In this document: one piece after another, positions 1 through 8,324 of the stretch
Position numbering within the stretch: the first letter of the stretch is position 1
Layout: each line of letters opens with the position of its first letter
Assembly: GCF_014490445.1 (NCBI RefSeq)
Contig: NZ_JACTUZ010000014.1
Coordinates: forward strand, 1 to 57,778
Length of the DNA stretch: 57,778 nt
Direction: 5' to 3'
Origin: Pseudoroseomonas ludipueritiae
GTDB taxonomy: Bacteria; Pseudomonadota; Alphaproteobacteria; Acetobacterales; Acetobacteraceae
Program-made: the position numbers and the translations under genes
Notes under the pieces: model-generated
The model's input: the letters and a program-made list of their open reading frames with translations, nothing else
Databases searched by the model: none
Told to the model about the DNA's origin: nothing

Positions 1-192
1 GTGCGCGGCCTGCCGCTGCGCATCGGCGGCGCCGGACTGCTTCAGGCTGGTGCCGGAAGCCTCACGCTCGAACAGCACCGCCCGCCGGCCGGCCTCCAGG
101 CAGCGGGCGGCCACCGCCAGGCCGGCGGCGCCACCCCCGATGATCGCCACGTCCCAGGTGGCATCGGACCTGGTTGCTTTGGATTCGGCCAT
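1..192 (-). CDS. FAD/NAD(P)-binding oxidoreductase, N-terminal part (cut by window edge)
   Basis: Only the first 64 codons are inside the window, starting at the ATG at 192-190 and running off the left edge. After about 13 polar residues there is a beta strand followed by a dinucleotide-binding GxGxxG (G19, G21, G24) and then a second strand ending in an acidic residue (VLFERE). This is the classic Rossmann nucleotide-binding start of FAD-dependent oxidoreductases. The substrate and exact family cannot be told from this fragment. It is divergent from rpmH, with about 257 bases between the two starts. Confidence 0.75.
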   Translation of the reverse strand, partial: MAESKATRSDATWDVAIIGGGAAGLAVAARCLEAGRRAVLFEREASGTSLKQSGAADAQRQAAH

Positions 193-306
193 CGAGTCTG
201 CGCTCCTTCCAGGGCAAGGGAGGGCGTTATGGCGCCACCAGGGGCCAATTCCATACCCCCGAGGGGCAAAATGGTGCCGCAAAAGAGTGTCGGGAGGTTA
301 CGGCGG

Positions 307-336
307 TTGACGCGCCACCACCCCACTTCCTATACG
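307..336 (+). promoter_or_regulatory. Candidate sigma70 promoter of the rpmH-rnpA-yidD-yidC-engB cluster
   Basis: TTGACG at 307-312 and TATACG at 331-336 are separated by 18 bases, upstream of rpmH with a predicted leader of about 105 bases. The call rests on similarity to the -35/-10 consensus and on position only. Confidence 0.5.
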
Positions 337-449
337 TCCCCTCCTTCACCGGGCGGCCTTTCCACGGGCGGTCCGGTTTTGCTGTGGCGCGCCGGCACGA
401 TCCGGGTCGGCACGGTCCTGGATCTGGATTTTTTGACGGAGTAACGCTC

Positions 450-584
450 GTGAAGCGTACGTATCAGCCCTCGAAGCTCGTCCGGAAGCGCCGGCATGGT
501 TTCCGTGCCCGCATGGAGACCGTCGGTGGCCGCAAGGTTCTGAGCAACCGCCGCTCCAAGGGCCGGAAGAAGCTCTCCGCCTAA
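450..584 (+). CDS. rpmH: 50S ribosomal protein L34
   Basis: A 44-residue, very basic protein starting at GTG with GGAG about 8 bases upstream. It begins MKRTYQPSK and has the L34 hallmark segments RRHGFRARM and [19 protein letters not shown]34 is a structural component of the large ribosomal subunit. It is followed 25 bases later by rnpA, the near-universal rpmH-rnpA pairing. Too short to be confused with anything else, and identification is secure from sequence. Confidence 0.97.
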   Translation: MKRTYQPSKLVRKRRHGFRARMETVGGRKVLSNRRSKGRKKLSA

Positions 585-609
585 GGCTTCGGGACGCGGG
601 GAGCAGCCA

Positions 610-948
610 TTGGCCTCACCGCCTCGTCTGAAGCGGCGACGCGAGTTTCTGCGCGTCGCCGGCAAGGGGAACCGCGCCGCCCGGCCGGGTCTGGTTTTGC
701 AGGCCCTGCCGGGAACGGCGGGGCCGCTTCGCGTGGGCTTTACCTGCACGAAGAAGCTGGGCAATGCCGTGGCACGCAACCGCGCCAAGCGGCGGCTGCG
801 CGAGGCCGCGCGCCTGATGCTGGCCGAGGGTGCGCCCGAGGGCTGGGATCTGGTGATGATCGGCCGTGAGGCCACCGGCGAGCGGAACTTCCGCCAGCTG
901 CTGGGCGACCTTCGTGGTCTGCTGAAGCAGCTGGGCGTCACGCCGTGA
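610..948 (+). CDS. rnpA: Ribonuclease P protein component
   Basis: A 112-residue basic protein that assists the RNase P RNA in maturing the 5' ends of tRNAs. The start is a TTG at 610, giving [17 protein letters not shown], the usual RnpA opening. The RNA-binding signature [18 protein letters not shown] lies near residues 57-74. The stop overlaps the GTG start of yidD by 3 bases, so the two are probably translationally coupled. Order and spacing match the standard rpmH-rnpA-yidD-yidC cluster. Confidence 0.95.
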   Translation: MASPPRLKRRREFLRVAGKGNRAARPGLVLQALPGTAGPLRVGFTCTKKLGNAVARNRAKRRLREAARLMLAEGAPEGWDLVMIGREATGERNFRQLLGDLRGLLKQLGVTP

Positions 949-1259
949 ACCGCCTGAAGGGGCGTGCCCCGGCGGCGATGCTGCTGAAGGGCGCGGTCCG
1001 CACCTACCAGCTGACGCTGCGGGGCGTAATCGGCAGCCATTGCCGCTTCTACCCCCATTGCAGTGCCTATGCGATCGAGGCGCTGGACACGCATGGTGCC
1101 GCGCAGGGCTCCTGGCTCGCCGCGCGGCGCTTGCTCCGTTGCCATCCCTGGCATCCTGGGGGATACGACCCCGTGCCACTCCCGCCCCCCGAACCGGGGA
1201 AGGCGGAAGTGGAATCGAATTGCCCGCCGGCTTCGACGGCGGCCCACCAGAAGGCCTGA
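945..1259 (+). CDS. yidD: Membrane protein insertion efficiency factor YidD
   Basis: A 104-residue protein whose GTG start overlaps the rnpA stop. It contains the family core [18 protein letters not shown] with its conserved cysteines, [18 protein letters not shown]. YidD is a small peripheral inner-membrane protein that helps YidC-dependent membrane protein insertion. The C-terminal tail after the VP motif is low-complexity and variable, as usual. It is directly followed by yidC (13 bases apart), which supports the assignment. Confidence 0.95.
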   Translation: MNRLKGRAPAAMLLKGAVRTYQLTLRGVIGSHCRFYPHCSAYAIEALDTHGAAQGSWLAARRLLRCHPWHPGGYDPVPLPPPEPGKAEVESNCPPASTAAHQKA

Positions 1260-1272
1260 TGGCACCGCTCCG

Positions 1273-3030
1273 ATGGACCAGAAGCGACTTTTTGCGGCGA
1301 TCGCGCTCTCGATCCTCATCGTCCTGGGCTTCGAGCTGTGGAAGCGCGAGACGACCCCGGCCCCTGAACCCGCGCCGGCTGTCGCCAGCCAGCAGACCAC
1401 GCCGGGCACCAGCGCGCCGGCGGTGACGCCGGCCAGCCCGGGCTCGGCCGATGCCGCCCAGGCTGCCGCCACCAACCGCCCGGCGCCTGAGCGCCTGAAG
1501 ATCGAGAGCCCCCGCCTGGCTGGCAGCCTCAACCTGCGCGGCGCACGGCTCGACGACCTGGTCCTGAGGGACTACCGCGAAACCACTGACAAGCTCTCGC
1601 CCAACGTGCGCCTCTTCGCGCCGCGGGACGAGGTGCAGCCTTATTACGCCCAGTGGGGCTGGTCCGCCGCCGACGGCCGCACCCGCGTGCCGGACAATGA
1701 GACGGACTGGACGGCGCAGGGCGGGCCGCTGGCGCCGGGCAAGCCGGTGACGCTGTCCTGGGACAACGGCCAGGGCCAGACCTTCCAGATCGTGCTGAGC
1801 CTGGACGAGAACTTCATGTTCCAGGCCGACCAGCGCGTGGTGAACAACGGCGCCGAGGCTGTTTCCGTGCTGCCCTGGGCGCGCGTGCGCCGTGAGGCGA
1901 CGCCGCAGGTCGCTGGCTTCTACATCCTGCATGAAGGCTTCGTCGGCGTGCTCGACGGCCGCCTGCACGAGACGACCTACAAGAGCGCCAAGGAAGTGGG
2001 CCCCGAGAAGCGGGGCGTGGCGCTGGAGCAGGAGACCAGCGGTGGCTGGGCCGGCTTCACCGACAAGTACTGGCTGACCGCCATCAACCCCGTGGACACC
2101 GCGCAGCCGATGAAGGCCGCCTGGCGCCATGTGGCCGAGGGTGGGCAGGACCGCTGGCAGGTGGACTTCGCGCCGCCGGCCGCGCAGCAGGTGGCCGCTG
2201 GTGCCACGGGCAGCCTGGGCACCCGCGTTTTCGCCGGCGCCAAGGAAGTGCATCTGCTGGACCGCTACCGGGACAGCCTGAACATCACCGATTTCGACAA
2301 GGCGATCGATTTCGGCATGTTCTACTTCCTGACCAAGCCGTTCTTCTATGCGCTGGACTGGCTGTTCAAGCAGTTCGGGAACTTCGGCATCGCCATCCTG
2401 GTCTTCACGGTTGTGCTGAAGGCGCTGTTCTTCCCGCTGGCCAACAAGGCCTACAAGTCCATGGCGCGGATGAAGCTGCTCGCGCCCAAGATGACCGAGA
2501 TCCGCGAGCGGTATAAGGACGACCCGGCCAAGGCCCAGGCCGAGATGATGGCGCTGTACAAGACGGAGAAGGTGAATCCCGCCTCCGGCTGCCTGCCCAT
2601 CCTGATCCAGATCCCGGTGTTCTTCGCGCTCTATAAGGTGCTCTTCGTCACCATCGAGATGCGGCACGCGCCCTTCTTCGGCTGGATCCATGACCTCTCG
2701 GCGCCGGACCCGACCAACCTCTTCACGCTCTTCGGCCTGATCCCCTGGGACCCGCCGCAGCTGCTGCATATGCCGATCTGGGCCATCATCATGGGCTGCA
2801 CGATGTTCCTGCAGCAGAAGATGAACCCGCAGCCGCCGGACCCGATCCAGGCCAAGATCTTCACCTGGATGCCGGTGATCTTCACCTTCATGCTGGCGAG
2901 CTTCCCGGCGGGCCTCGTGATCTACTGGTCCTGGAACAACCTGCTCTCCGTGGCGCAGCAGGGCTGGATCAGCCGGCATGAGCGTGCCGAGCGGGCCCAG
3001 GCCAAGAAGCTGGCGAAGGTCAAGCGATGA
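1273..3030 (+). CDS. yidC: Membrane protein insertase YidC
   Basis: A 585-residue inner-membrane insertase that integrates and folds membrane proteins with or without SecYEG. The ATG at 1273 gives MDQKRLFAAIALSILIVLGF, the expected first transmembrane helix. The reading frame is open further upstream, but that part overlaps yidD and lacks family similarity. A Pro/Ala-rich linker and a large periplasmic beta domain follow. The conserved five-helix core begins near residue 345 and contains LVFTVVLKALFFPLANKAY and GCLPILIQIPVFFALYKVL. Length fits Gram-negative YidC (about 550-600). The stop overlaps the engB start (ATGA). Confidence 0.97.
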   Translation: MDQKRLFAAIALSILIVLGFELWKRETTPAPEPAPAVASQQTTPGTSAPAVTPASPGSADAAQAAATNRPAPERLKIESPRLAGSLNLRGARLDDLVLRDYRETTDKLSPNVRLFAPRDEVQPYYAQWGWSAADGRTRVPDNETDWTAQGGPLAPGKPVTLSWDNGQGQTFQIVLSLDENFMFQADQRVVNNGAEAVSVLPWARVRREATPQVAGFYILHEGFVGVLDGRLHETTYKSAKEVGPEKRGVALEQETSGGWAGFTDKYWLTAINPVDTAQPMKAAWRHVAEGGQDRWQVDFAPPAAQQVAAGATGSLGTRVFAGAKEVHLLDRYRDSLNITDFDKAIDFGMFYFLTKPFFYALDWLFKQFGNFGIAILVFTVVLKALFFPLANKAYKSMARMKLLAPKMTEIRERYKDDPAKAQAEMMALYKTEKVNPASGCLPILIQIPVFFALYKVLFVTIEMRHAPFFGWIHDLSAPDPTNLFTLFGLIPWDPPQLLHMPIWAIIMGCTMFLQQKMNPQPPDPIQAKIFTWMPVIFTFMLASFPAGLVIYWSWNNLLSVAQQGWISRHERAERAQAKKLAKVKR

Positions 3031-3701
3031 CCAGCCTCGCCGACGCGCGCGACGAGGACGAGCGCGCGGCGGCGCTGGAGGAGGGGCGGCTGCTGTTCTG
3101 CCGCCCCTGCAACTTCTTCTACGCCGCCCAGTCCCTCGATCAGCTGCCTGAGCCGGGCCTGCCCGAAGTGGCCTTCTGCGGCCGCTCCAATGTGGGCAAG
3201 TCCTCCATCACCAACGCGCTGACGGGGCAGAACAGCCTGGCGCGTGTGTCCCACACGCCGGGCCGCACCAAGCAGCTGAACTTCTTCAACCTGGGCGACC
3301 GGCTGGTGCTGGTCGACATGCCTGGCTACGGCTATGCCCAGGCCGCCAAGAGCGTGAAGGAGGACTGGCAGGGGTTGATGTTCAACTTCCTCCGCGGCCG
3401 CCCGACGCTGCGGCGCGTGGTGCTGCTGCTGGACAGCCGGATCGAGACCAAGGCTTCCGACCACGCGGCCATGAAGCTGCTGACGGATGCCGCCGTCACT
3501 TTCCAGATCGTGCTGACCAAGGCCGATGACGTGAAGCCCGGGCCGCTGGCCAAGCGGCAGGAGGAAGCGCAGGCGCTGGTGAAGAAATACACCGCCGCGC
3601 ACCCGCTGGTGATCACCACCAGCAGCGAGACCGGGCTCGGCATCCCGGAGCTGCGCGCGGAGCTGGCCGCCCTGGCGGCGCCACTTCCCGACGCCGCCTG
3701 A
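3027..3701 (+). CDS. engB: Ribosome biogenesis GTP-binding protein YsxC/EngB
   Basis: A 224-residue TRAFAC-class GTPase needed for late assembly of the 50S subunit. G1 (GRSNVGKSS) is at residues 52-60, G3 (DMPG) at 97-100 and G4 (TKAD) follows in the segment IVLTKADDVK. GYGYAQ after G3 is typical of the EngB subfamily. Its start overlaps the yidC stop by 4 bases, so it is the last gene of the rpmH cluster. A perfect hairpin follows the stop. Confidence 0.96.
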   Translation: MTSLADARDEDERAAALEEGRLLFCRPCNFFYAAQSLDQLPEPGLPEVAFCGRSNVGKSSITNALTGQNSLARVSHTPGRTKQLNFFNLGDRLVLVDMPGYGYAQAAKSVKEDWQGLMFNFLRGRPTLRRVVLLLDSRIETKASDHAAMKLLTDAAVTFQIVLTKADDVKPGPLAKRQEEAQALVKKYTAAHPLVITTSSETGLGIPELRAELAALAAPLPDAA

Positions 3702-3706
3702 GCGCC

Positions 3707-3727
3707 TCGCGCCCGTCATGGGCGCGA
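3707..3727 (+). terminator. Perfect hairpin after engB, possible terminator
   Basis: TCGCGCCC at 3707-3714 and GGGCGCGA at 3720-3727 pair perfectly over 8 bases with a 5-base loop. It lies 6 bases after the engB stop. There is no T-run after it, so it is at best a weak or factor-assisted terminator, or an RNA stabiliser. Confidence 0.4.
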
Positions 3728-3729
3728 AC

Positions 3730-3757
3730 TTGACCCCTTGGCCCTGGCACTTTAGAG
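3730..3757 (+). promoter_or_regulatory. Candidate promoter of argB
   Basis: TTGACC at 3730-3735 and TTTAGA or TTAGAG at 3751-3757 are spaced by 15-16 bases and sit about 40 bases before the argB start. The position just after the engB hairpin makes an independent argB transcript plausible. The -10 match is poor. Confidence 0.35.
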
Positions 3758-3794
3758 GCGGCGCGAAGGCAGCCTCGCCAGGACAGGGACCGTC

Positions 3795-4679
3795 ATGGAC
3801 CAAGACGCGCGCAACCAGATGGAACTCCTCGCCGAGGCGCTGCCGCTGCTGAAGCGATACGACGACCAGACCATCGTGGTGAAGTACGGCGGCCACGCCA
3901 TGGGCGAGACCGAGGCCGCGGATCGCTTCGGCCGTGACATCGCTCTGCTGGAGCAGGTCGGCGTGAACCCCGTGGTGGTGCATGGCGGCGGCCCGCAGAT
4001 CAACGCCATGCTGAAGCGGCTGAACGTGCAGTCCCAGTTCGTCAACGGCCTGCGCGTGACCGATGCCAATGTGGTGGACGTGGTCGAGATGGTGCTCTCC
4101 GGCACCGTCAATAAGCAGGTGGCCGATTGCATCACCCGCGCCGGCGCCATCGCCGTCGGCATCTCGGGCAAGGATGGCGGCCTGATCCGCGCCAAGAAGC
4201 TGGCCCGCACCTACCTCGACCCCGAGAGCAATATCGAGAAGGTGCTGGACCTCGGCTTCGTCGGTGAGCCGGAGCATGTGGACCCGCATGTGCTGGAGCT
4301 GCTGATCGGCGCGCAGATCGTGCCGGTGGTGGCGCCGGTCGGCGTGGGCGCCGATGGCCAGACCTACAACATCAATGCCGACACGGCGGCGGGCGCCATC
4401 GCCGGCGCGCTGAATGCCTCGCGCCTGCTGATGCTGACGGATGTCGCCGGCGTGCTGGACGAGAACAAGAAGCTGATCCCGGAGATGACGGTGGCCGAGG
4501 CGCGGGCCGGCATCGCGGCCGGCTGGATCTCGGGCGGCATGATCCCGAAGATCGAGACCTGCATCTACGCGATCGAGAAGGGCGTGAAGGCCGCCGTTAT
4601 CGTCGATGGCCGGGTGCCGCATGCGGTGCTGATCGAACTCTTCACCGAAGGTGGCGCGGGCACACTGATCCGCCCCTGA
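3795..4679 (+). CDS. argB: Acetylglutamate kinase
   Basis: A 294-residue cytoplasmic amino-acid kinase. It phosphorylates N-acetyl-L-glutamate with ATP, the second step of arginine synthesis. The glycine-rich ATP/substrate segments [10 protein letters not shown] and [11 protein letters not shown] are near the N-terminus, followed by [13 protein letters not shown] and [11 protein letters not shown]. The C-terminal part has [10 protein letters not shown] and ends in GGAGTLIRP. Length and motif order match the arginine-sensitive hexameric type, with an N-terminal helix of about 15 residues before the kinase core. It stands alone between engB and dapD with its own candidate promoter. Confidence 0.96.
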   Translation: MDQDARNQMELLAEALPLLKRYDDQTIVVKYGGHAMGETEAADRFGRDIALLEQVGVNPVVVHGGGPQINAMLKRLNVQSQFVNGLRVTDANVVDVVEMVLSGTVNKQVADCITRAGAIAVGISGKDGGLIRAKKLARTYLDPESNIEKVLDLGFVGEPEHVDPHVLELLIGAQIVPVVAPVGVGADGQTYNINADTAAGAIAGALNASRLLMLTDVAGVLDENKKLIPEMTVAEARAGIAAGWISGGMIPKIETCIYAIEKGVKAAVIVDGRVPHAVLIELFTEGGAGTLIRP

Positions 4680-4699
4680 CCTCGCTTGCCGGGCCATTG

Positions 4700-4728
4700 T
4701 TGACAGCAGCCCGGACCCACCCGATACC
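4700..4728 (+). promoter_or_regulatory. Candidate sigma70 promoter of dapD-dapE
   Basis: A perfect TTGACA at 4700-4705 is separated by 17 bases from GATACC at 4723-4728. It lies in the 93-base gap between argB and dapD, about 45 bases before the dapD ATG. Confidence 0.55.
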
Positions 4729-4772
4729 GGCGCGGACATTCTTTTTCAGTTCGCGCCGATCGGGAAAATTCC

Positions 4773-5609
4773 ATGGACCTCGCCAGCCTTTCCTCCACCA
4801 TCGAGGGCCTGTGGGCCCGCCGCGCCGAGATCTCGCCCGCCACGCAGGGTGCTGACCGCCAGGCGATCGAGGCGGCGCTTGAGCTGCTGGATTCCGGCAA
4901 GGCCCGCGTGGCGCAGCCGGATGGGAAGGGCGGCTGGCAGGTCAACCAGTGGCTGAAGCAGGCGGTGCTGCTCTCCTTCCGCCTGGAAGACAGCGCGCCG
5001 ATGGATGTCGGCCTTGGCGCCTACGACAAGGTTCCGCTGAAGTTCAAGGACTGGGGCGAGAACCGCTTCAAGGAAGCTGGCTTCCGCGCCGTGCCGGGCG
5101 CCGTGGTGCGCCGTTCCGCCTTCATCGGCAAGGGCGTGGTGCTGATGCCCTCCTTCGTGAATCTCGGCGCCTATGTCGATGAGAACACGATGGTCGATAC
5201 CTGGGCCACCATCGGTTCCTGTGCCCAGATCGGCAAGAACTGCCATATCTCCGGCGGCGCCGGCATCGGCGGCGTGCTGGAGCCGCTGCAGGCCAACCCG
5301 GTGGTCATCGGCGACAACTGCTTCGTGGGCGCGCGCTCCGAAGTGGCCGAGGGCGTGATCGTGGGTGAGGGCAGCGTGCTCTCCATGGGCGTTTTCCTCG
5401 GCGCCTCCACCAAGATCATCGACCGTGCGACGGGCGAGGTCTTTGTCGGCCATGTGCCGCCCTATTCCGTGGTGGTGCCGGGCTCGCTGCCGGGCAAGCC
5501 GCTGCCGGATGGTACGCCGGGCCCGAGCCTCTACTGTGCCGTGATCGTGAAGCGGGTGGATGCCCAGACGCGGAGCAAGACCTCCATCAACGAGCTGCTG
5601 CGGGACTAA
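4773..5609 (+). CDS. dapD: 2,3,4,5-tetrahydropyridine-2,6-dicarboxylate N-succinyltransferase
   Basis: A 278-residue trimeric acyltransferase that uses succinyl-CoA to acylate tetrahydrodipicolinate in the lysine/meso-diaminopimelate pathway. An alpha-helical N-domain is followed, from about residue 105, by repeated hexapeptides of the left-handed beta helix ([19 protein letters not shown], then [18 protein letters not shown]). The C-terminal part contains [13 protein letters not shown] and the short tail after VKRVD. Length matches the family (about 274-284). dapE, the enzyme two steps later, starts only 9 bases downstream. Confidence 0.97.
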   Translation: MDLASLSSTIEGLWARRAEISPATQGADRQAIEAALELLDSGKARVAQPDGKGGWQVNQWLKQAVLLSFRLEDSAPMDVGLGAYDKVPLKFKDWGENRFKEAGFRAVPGAVVRRSAFIGKGVVLMPSFVNLGAYVDENTMVDTWATIGSCAQIGKNCHISGGAGIGGVLEPLQANPVVIGDNCFVGARSEVAEGVIVGEGSVLSMGVFLGASTKIIDRATGEVFVGHVPPYSVVVPGSLPGKPLPDGTPGPSLYCAVIVKRVDAQTRSKTSINELLRD

Positions 5610-5618
5610 GTATCTCTC

Positions 5619-6746
5619 ATGGACCCTTTGCCGCTTCTCCAGGACCTGATCCGCTGCCCGAGCGTGACGCCCGCCGATGCGGGTGCGATGGCGGTGCTGG
5701 AGGCGGCATTGGCGCCCCTGGGCTTCACCTGCACCCGCCTGCGCTTCGGCGAGGTCGAGAATCTCTTCGCGCGCCGTGGCACCGGGGCGCCGCATCTCTG
5801 CTTCGCCGGCCATACCGACGTGGTGCCGCCCGGCGATGCCAGCGGCTGGAGCACCGATCCCTTCGCGGCGGAGGTGCGGGAGGGCACTGTCTATGGCCGT
5901 GGCGCGGTGGACATGAAGGGCGGCATCGCCGCCTGGGTCGCCGCCGTGGCCTCCCTGCCGCCGGACCTGCCAGGCAGCCTTTCGCTGCTGATCACGGGCG
6001 ATGAGGAAGGGCCGGCCACCGACGGCACCGTGCGCGTGCTGGAGTGGATGGAAGCCAATGGCCAGATCCCCGACATGTGCATCGTGGGGGAGCCGACCAG
6101 CAAGGCGGTGCTGGGCGACACCATCAAGATCGGCCGTCGGGGCAGCATGAATGTCTCCATCGCGCTGCATGGCGTGCAGGGGCACAGCGCATATCCGCAG
6201 CGCGCCGACAATCCCATCCACCGGCTGGTGCGTGTGCTGCACAGGCTGACAGCCGAGCCGCTTGATGCCGGCAGCGAGTGGTTCGAGCCTTCGACCCTGC
6301 AGGTCACCAGCTTCGATGTCGGCAACCCGGCCACCAATGTCATCCCGCCGGTGGCGCGGGCGCGGATGAACATCCGCTTCAACGACCTGCACAGCAGCGC
6401 CAAGCTGACCGCCCGCATCCGCGATGTGCTGGAGGCCGAGGGCGCGCGCTATGAGCTGGATGTCTCCTGCTCCGGCGAATCCTTCCTGACCCAGCCGGGC
6501 GATTTTGTCGCCGCGCTACAAACCGCGACCAGGAAGGCGGCGGGAGTGGAGCCGGCGCTAGATACCGGTGGCGGCACCTCGGATGCCCGCTTCATTGCGC
6601 GCTACTGCCCTGTGGCGGAACTGGGCGCGGTGGGCACCACCATGCACAAGGCCGATGAATCTACGCCCGTGGAGGAATTGCGGTCCTTGTCCCGTCTCTA
6701 TGCCGCCGTGATCGCCGCGCTGCTGCCGGCACGGATCGTCGCCTGA
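5619..6746 (+). CDS. dapE: Succinyl-diaminopimelate desuccinylase
   Basis: A 375-residue M20-family zinc hydrolase that removes succinate from N-succinyl-LL-diaminopimelate. Metal and catalytic residues are in place: HTDVVPPG with H65 and D67, GRGAVDMKGG with the bridging D98, and TGDEEGP with E129-E130. The dimerisation lid domain spans roughly 175-290. GGGTSDARF and the late HKADE segment (a metal-ligand histidine) complete the family pattern. It is co-directional with dapD with a 9-base gap, so the two form a lysine/cell-wall operon. Confidence 0.97.
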   Translation: MDPLPLLQDLIRCPSVTPADAGAMAVLEAALAPLGFTCTRLRFGEVENLFARRGTGAPHLCFAGHTDVVPPGDASGWSTDPFAAEVREGTVYGRGAVDMKGGIAAWVAAVASLPPDLPGSLSLLITGDEEGPATDGTVRVLEWMEANGQIPDMCIVGEPTSKAVLGDTIKIGRRGSMNVSIALHGVQGHSAYPQRADNPIHRLVRVLHRLTAEPLDAGSEWFEPSTLQVTSFDVGNPATNVIPPVARARMNIRFNDLHSSAKLTARIRDVLEAEGARYELDVSCSGESFLTQPGDFVAALQTATRKAAGVEPALDTGGGTSDARFIARYCPVAELGAVGTTMHKADESTPVEELRSLSRLYAAVIAALLPARIVA

Positions 6747-6781
6747 GCCCGCGCCCGCCGAGCGCTGCCGGATTGACGGAG

Positions 6782-7321
6782 ATGCGCGCTGGCCTGCGCG
6801 GCGCGCTGCTGCTCGCTCGGGGGCGCGTGGAAGGCATCATGCTGATGCCGATCTCGGCCGAGGGCGCCGCCCGGTCCTTCTGGGCCGCGGCGCTTTGCCT
6901 GCCGGTCTTTCTGATCCTGCGCCTGGTGCTGAGCGACCAGCCGTTGACCGGCCGCGCCCTGCTGGCGGAATTGTGCGGCTTCGCGGTGGGCTGGGCGGGC
7001 TATGCTCTGGCCACGCTGCCCATGGCGATCGCGGCTGGCCGCGCGCCGCTCTGGCCGCGTTTCCTGGCCACCTGGAACTGGATCAGCGTGATGCAGTACG
7101 GCCTAATCCTGCTGGTGGGGCTGGTCTCCGGCACGGGGCTGCCGGGCTGGCTGGGGCAGACGGTGGAACTGGCGGGGCTGGGATATGCATTGTGGCTGCA
7201 ATGGTTCGGCACCGGGCTGGCCTTGCAGGTCGGTGGCGGCAGGGCAGTGGGTTTCGTGCTGCTGGACCTGATATTCGGCATGGTGCTGTCAGGCTTCGTC
7301 TCCGATCTTTCCGGCGGCTAG
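6782..7321 (+). CDS. Small integral membrane protein of unknown function
   Basis: A protein of about 179 residues with four or five hydrophobic segments (around FWAAALCLPVFLILRLVL, ALLAELCGFAVGWAGYALA, MQYGLILLVGLV and VGFVLLDLIFGMVLSGFV). I do not recognise a characterised family. The layout resembles a short Yip1-like or uncharacterised alphaproteobacterial membrane protein. The ATG at 6782 is used; a TTG at 6773 in the same frame is equally possible. It follows dapE by 35 bases on the same strand and could be part of that transcript. No catalytic or binding motif is visible. Confidence 0.7.
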   Translation: MRAGLRGALLLARGRVEGIMLMPISAEGAARSFWAAALCLPVFLILRLVLSDQPLTGRALLAELCGFAVGWAGYALATLPMAIAAGRAPLWPRFLATWNWISVMQYGLILLVGLVSGTGLPGWLGQTVELAGLGYALWLQWFGTGLALQVGGGRAVGFVLLDLIFGMVLSGFVSDLSGG

Positions 7322-7376
7322 GCTTTTTGGTGGGGCTGGAACTCCTATCTGCCCGGGGCAAGGATCGAGGTAGAGC

Positions 7377-8075
7377 ATGACCATTGATGTCTGGAGCTGG
7401 CCAACCCCGAACGGACATAAGGTCCATATCGCACTCGAGGAGCTGGAGCTTCCTTACCGCCTGGTGCCGGTGAACATCGGCAAGGGTGAACAGTTCAGCC
7501 CGGAATTCCTGGCCATCACCCCCAATCACCGCATTCCCGCCATCGTGGACACGGAGGGGCCGGATGGGCAGCGCATCCAGCTTTTCGAAAGCGGTGCGAT
7601 CCTGATCTATCTGGCGGAGAAGGCGGGGCGGCTGATCCCGGCGGGTGCGGCGGCGCGCTACACCTGCCTGCAGTGGCTGATGTTCCAGATGGGCGGCGTG
7701 GGGCCGATGTTCGGCCAGTACAACCATTTCGCTGCCTATGCGCCCGAGAAGCTGCCCTATGCCATCGAGCGCTACGAGAATGAGGTGAAGCGCCTGCATC
7801 GCGTGCTGGAGAAGCGCCTCAGCGCCAGCGCCTATCTGGCCGGCGACGAGTATTCCATCGCCGATATCGCGACCTTTCCCTGGGTTCGTAACCCCGACCG
7901 CCGTGGCATCGACCTCTCCGAGTATCCGGGTGTGAAGCGGTGGCACGATGCCATTGCCGCGCGGCCGGCTGTGCAGCGTGGCGTGGCCGTGCTCGCGGAA
8001 AATCAGCGGAAGGGCCCGATAAGCGATGCGGAGCGTGAGCAGCTTTTTGGTAAGACGCAGTTCCAGGCACGCTGA
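7377..8075 (+). CDS. yfcG: Nu-class glutathione transferase / disulfide oxidoreductase (YfcG-like)
   Basis: A 232-residue thioredoxin-fold GST. The N-terminal TPNGHKV (T10, N12) is the Nu-class active-site signature. The glutathione-binding KIPAIVD-equivalent (HRIPAIVDTEG) and the FESGAILIYLAEK loop follow. The all-alpha C-domain from about residue 90 has LQWLMFQMGGVGPMFGQ and YSIADIATFPWVR. These match E. coli YfcG closely along the whole length. Such proteins bind GSH/GSSG and reduce disulfides or peroxides in the cytoplasm; the physiological substrate is unknown. A shorter paralogue lies at 25578-26207. Confidence 0.9.
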   Translation: MTIDVWSWPTPNGHKVHIALEELELPYRLVPVNIGKGEQFSPEFLAITPNHRIPAIVDTEGPDGQRIQLFESGAILIYLAEKAGRLIPAGAAARYTCLQWLMFQMGGVGPMFGQYNHFAAYAPEKLPYAIERYENEVKRLHRVLEKRLSASAYLAGDEYSIADIATFPWVRNPDRRGIDLSEYPGVKRWHDAIAARPAVQRGVAVLAENQRKGPISDAEREQLFGKTQFQAR

Positions 8076-8324
8076 TCTGTTGCGTGGCCGGATTGGTAAG
8101 AAAATGTTCACCAGTCTTGGATGATGCTGATTGAGCGGGAACCGCGCTAGGCACCGTATTCGGATCTTGCCAGGTAGCGTGTGGCGACGCCGCGGCTCTG
8201 GCTGGCAAGACCGCCTCTGTCACTCCTATGATGCCAGTCAGAGGTGGTGCGGCGGCGCTGTTACAACTCGGTGGGGGGCCCCGGTGGTCCCTTGCCGTCT
8301 TCCTGCGGCGGAGGAGCCGGCGGC

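Noticed and set aside
1-600. Replication origin next to rpmH
   Set aside because: rpmH is often near oriC, but no dnaA gene or cluster of DnaA boxes (TTATCCACA-like) is visible here.
616-2979. 787-codon antisense frame opposite rnpA, yidD and yidC
   Set aside because: Long antisense frames are common at this GC content. It has no recognisable family and a His/Gln/Arg-rich composition, while the plus-strand genes are unambiguous.
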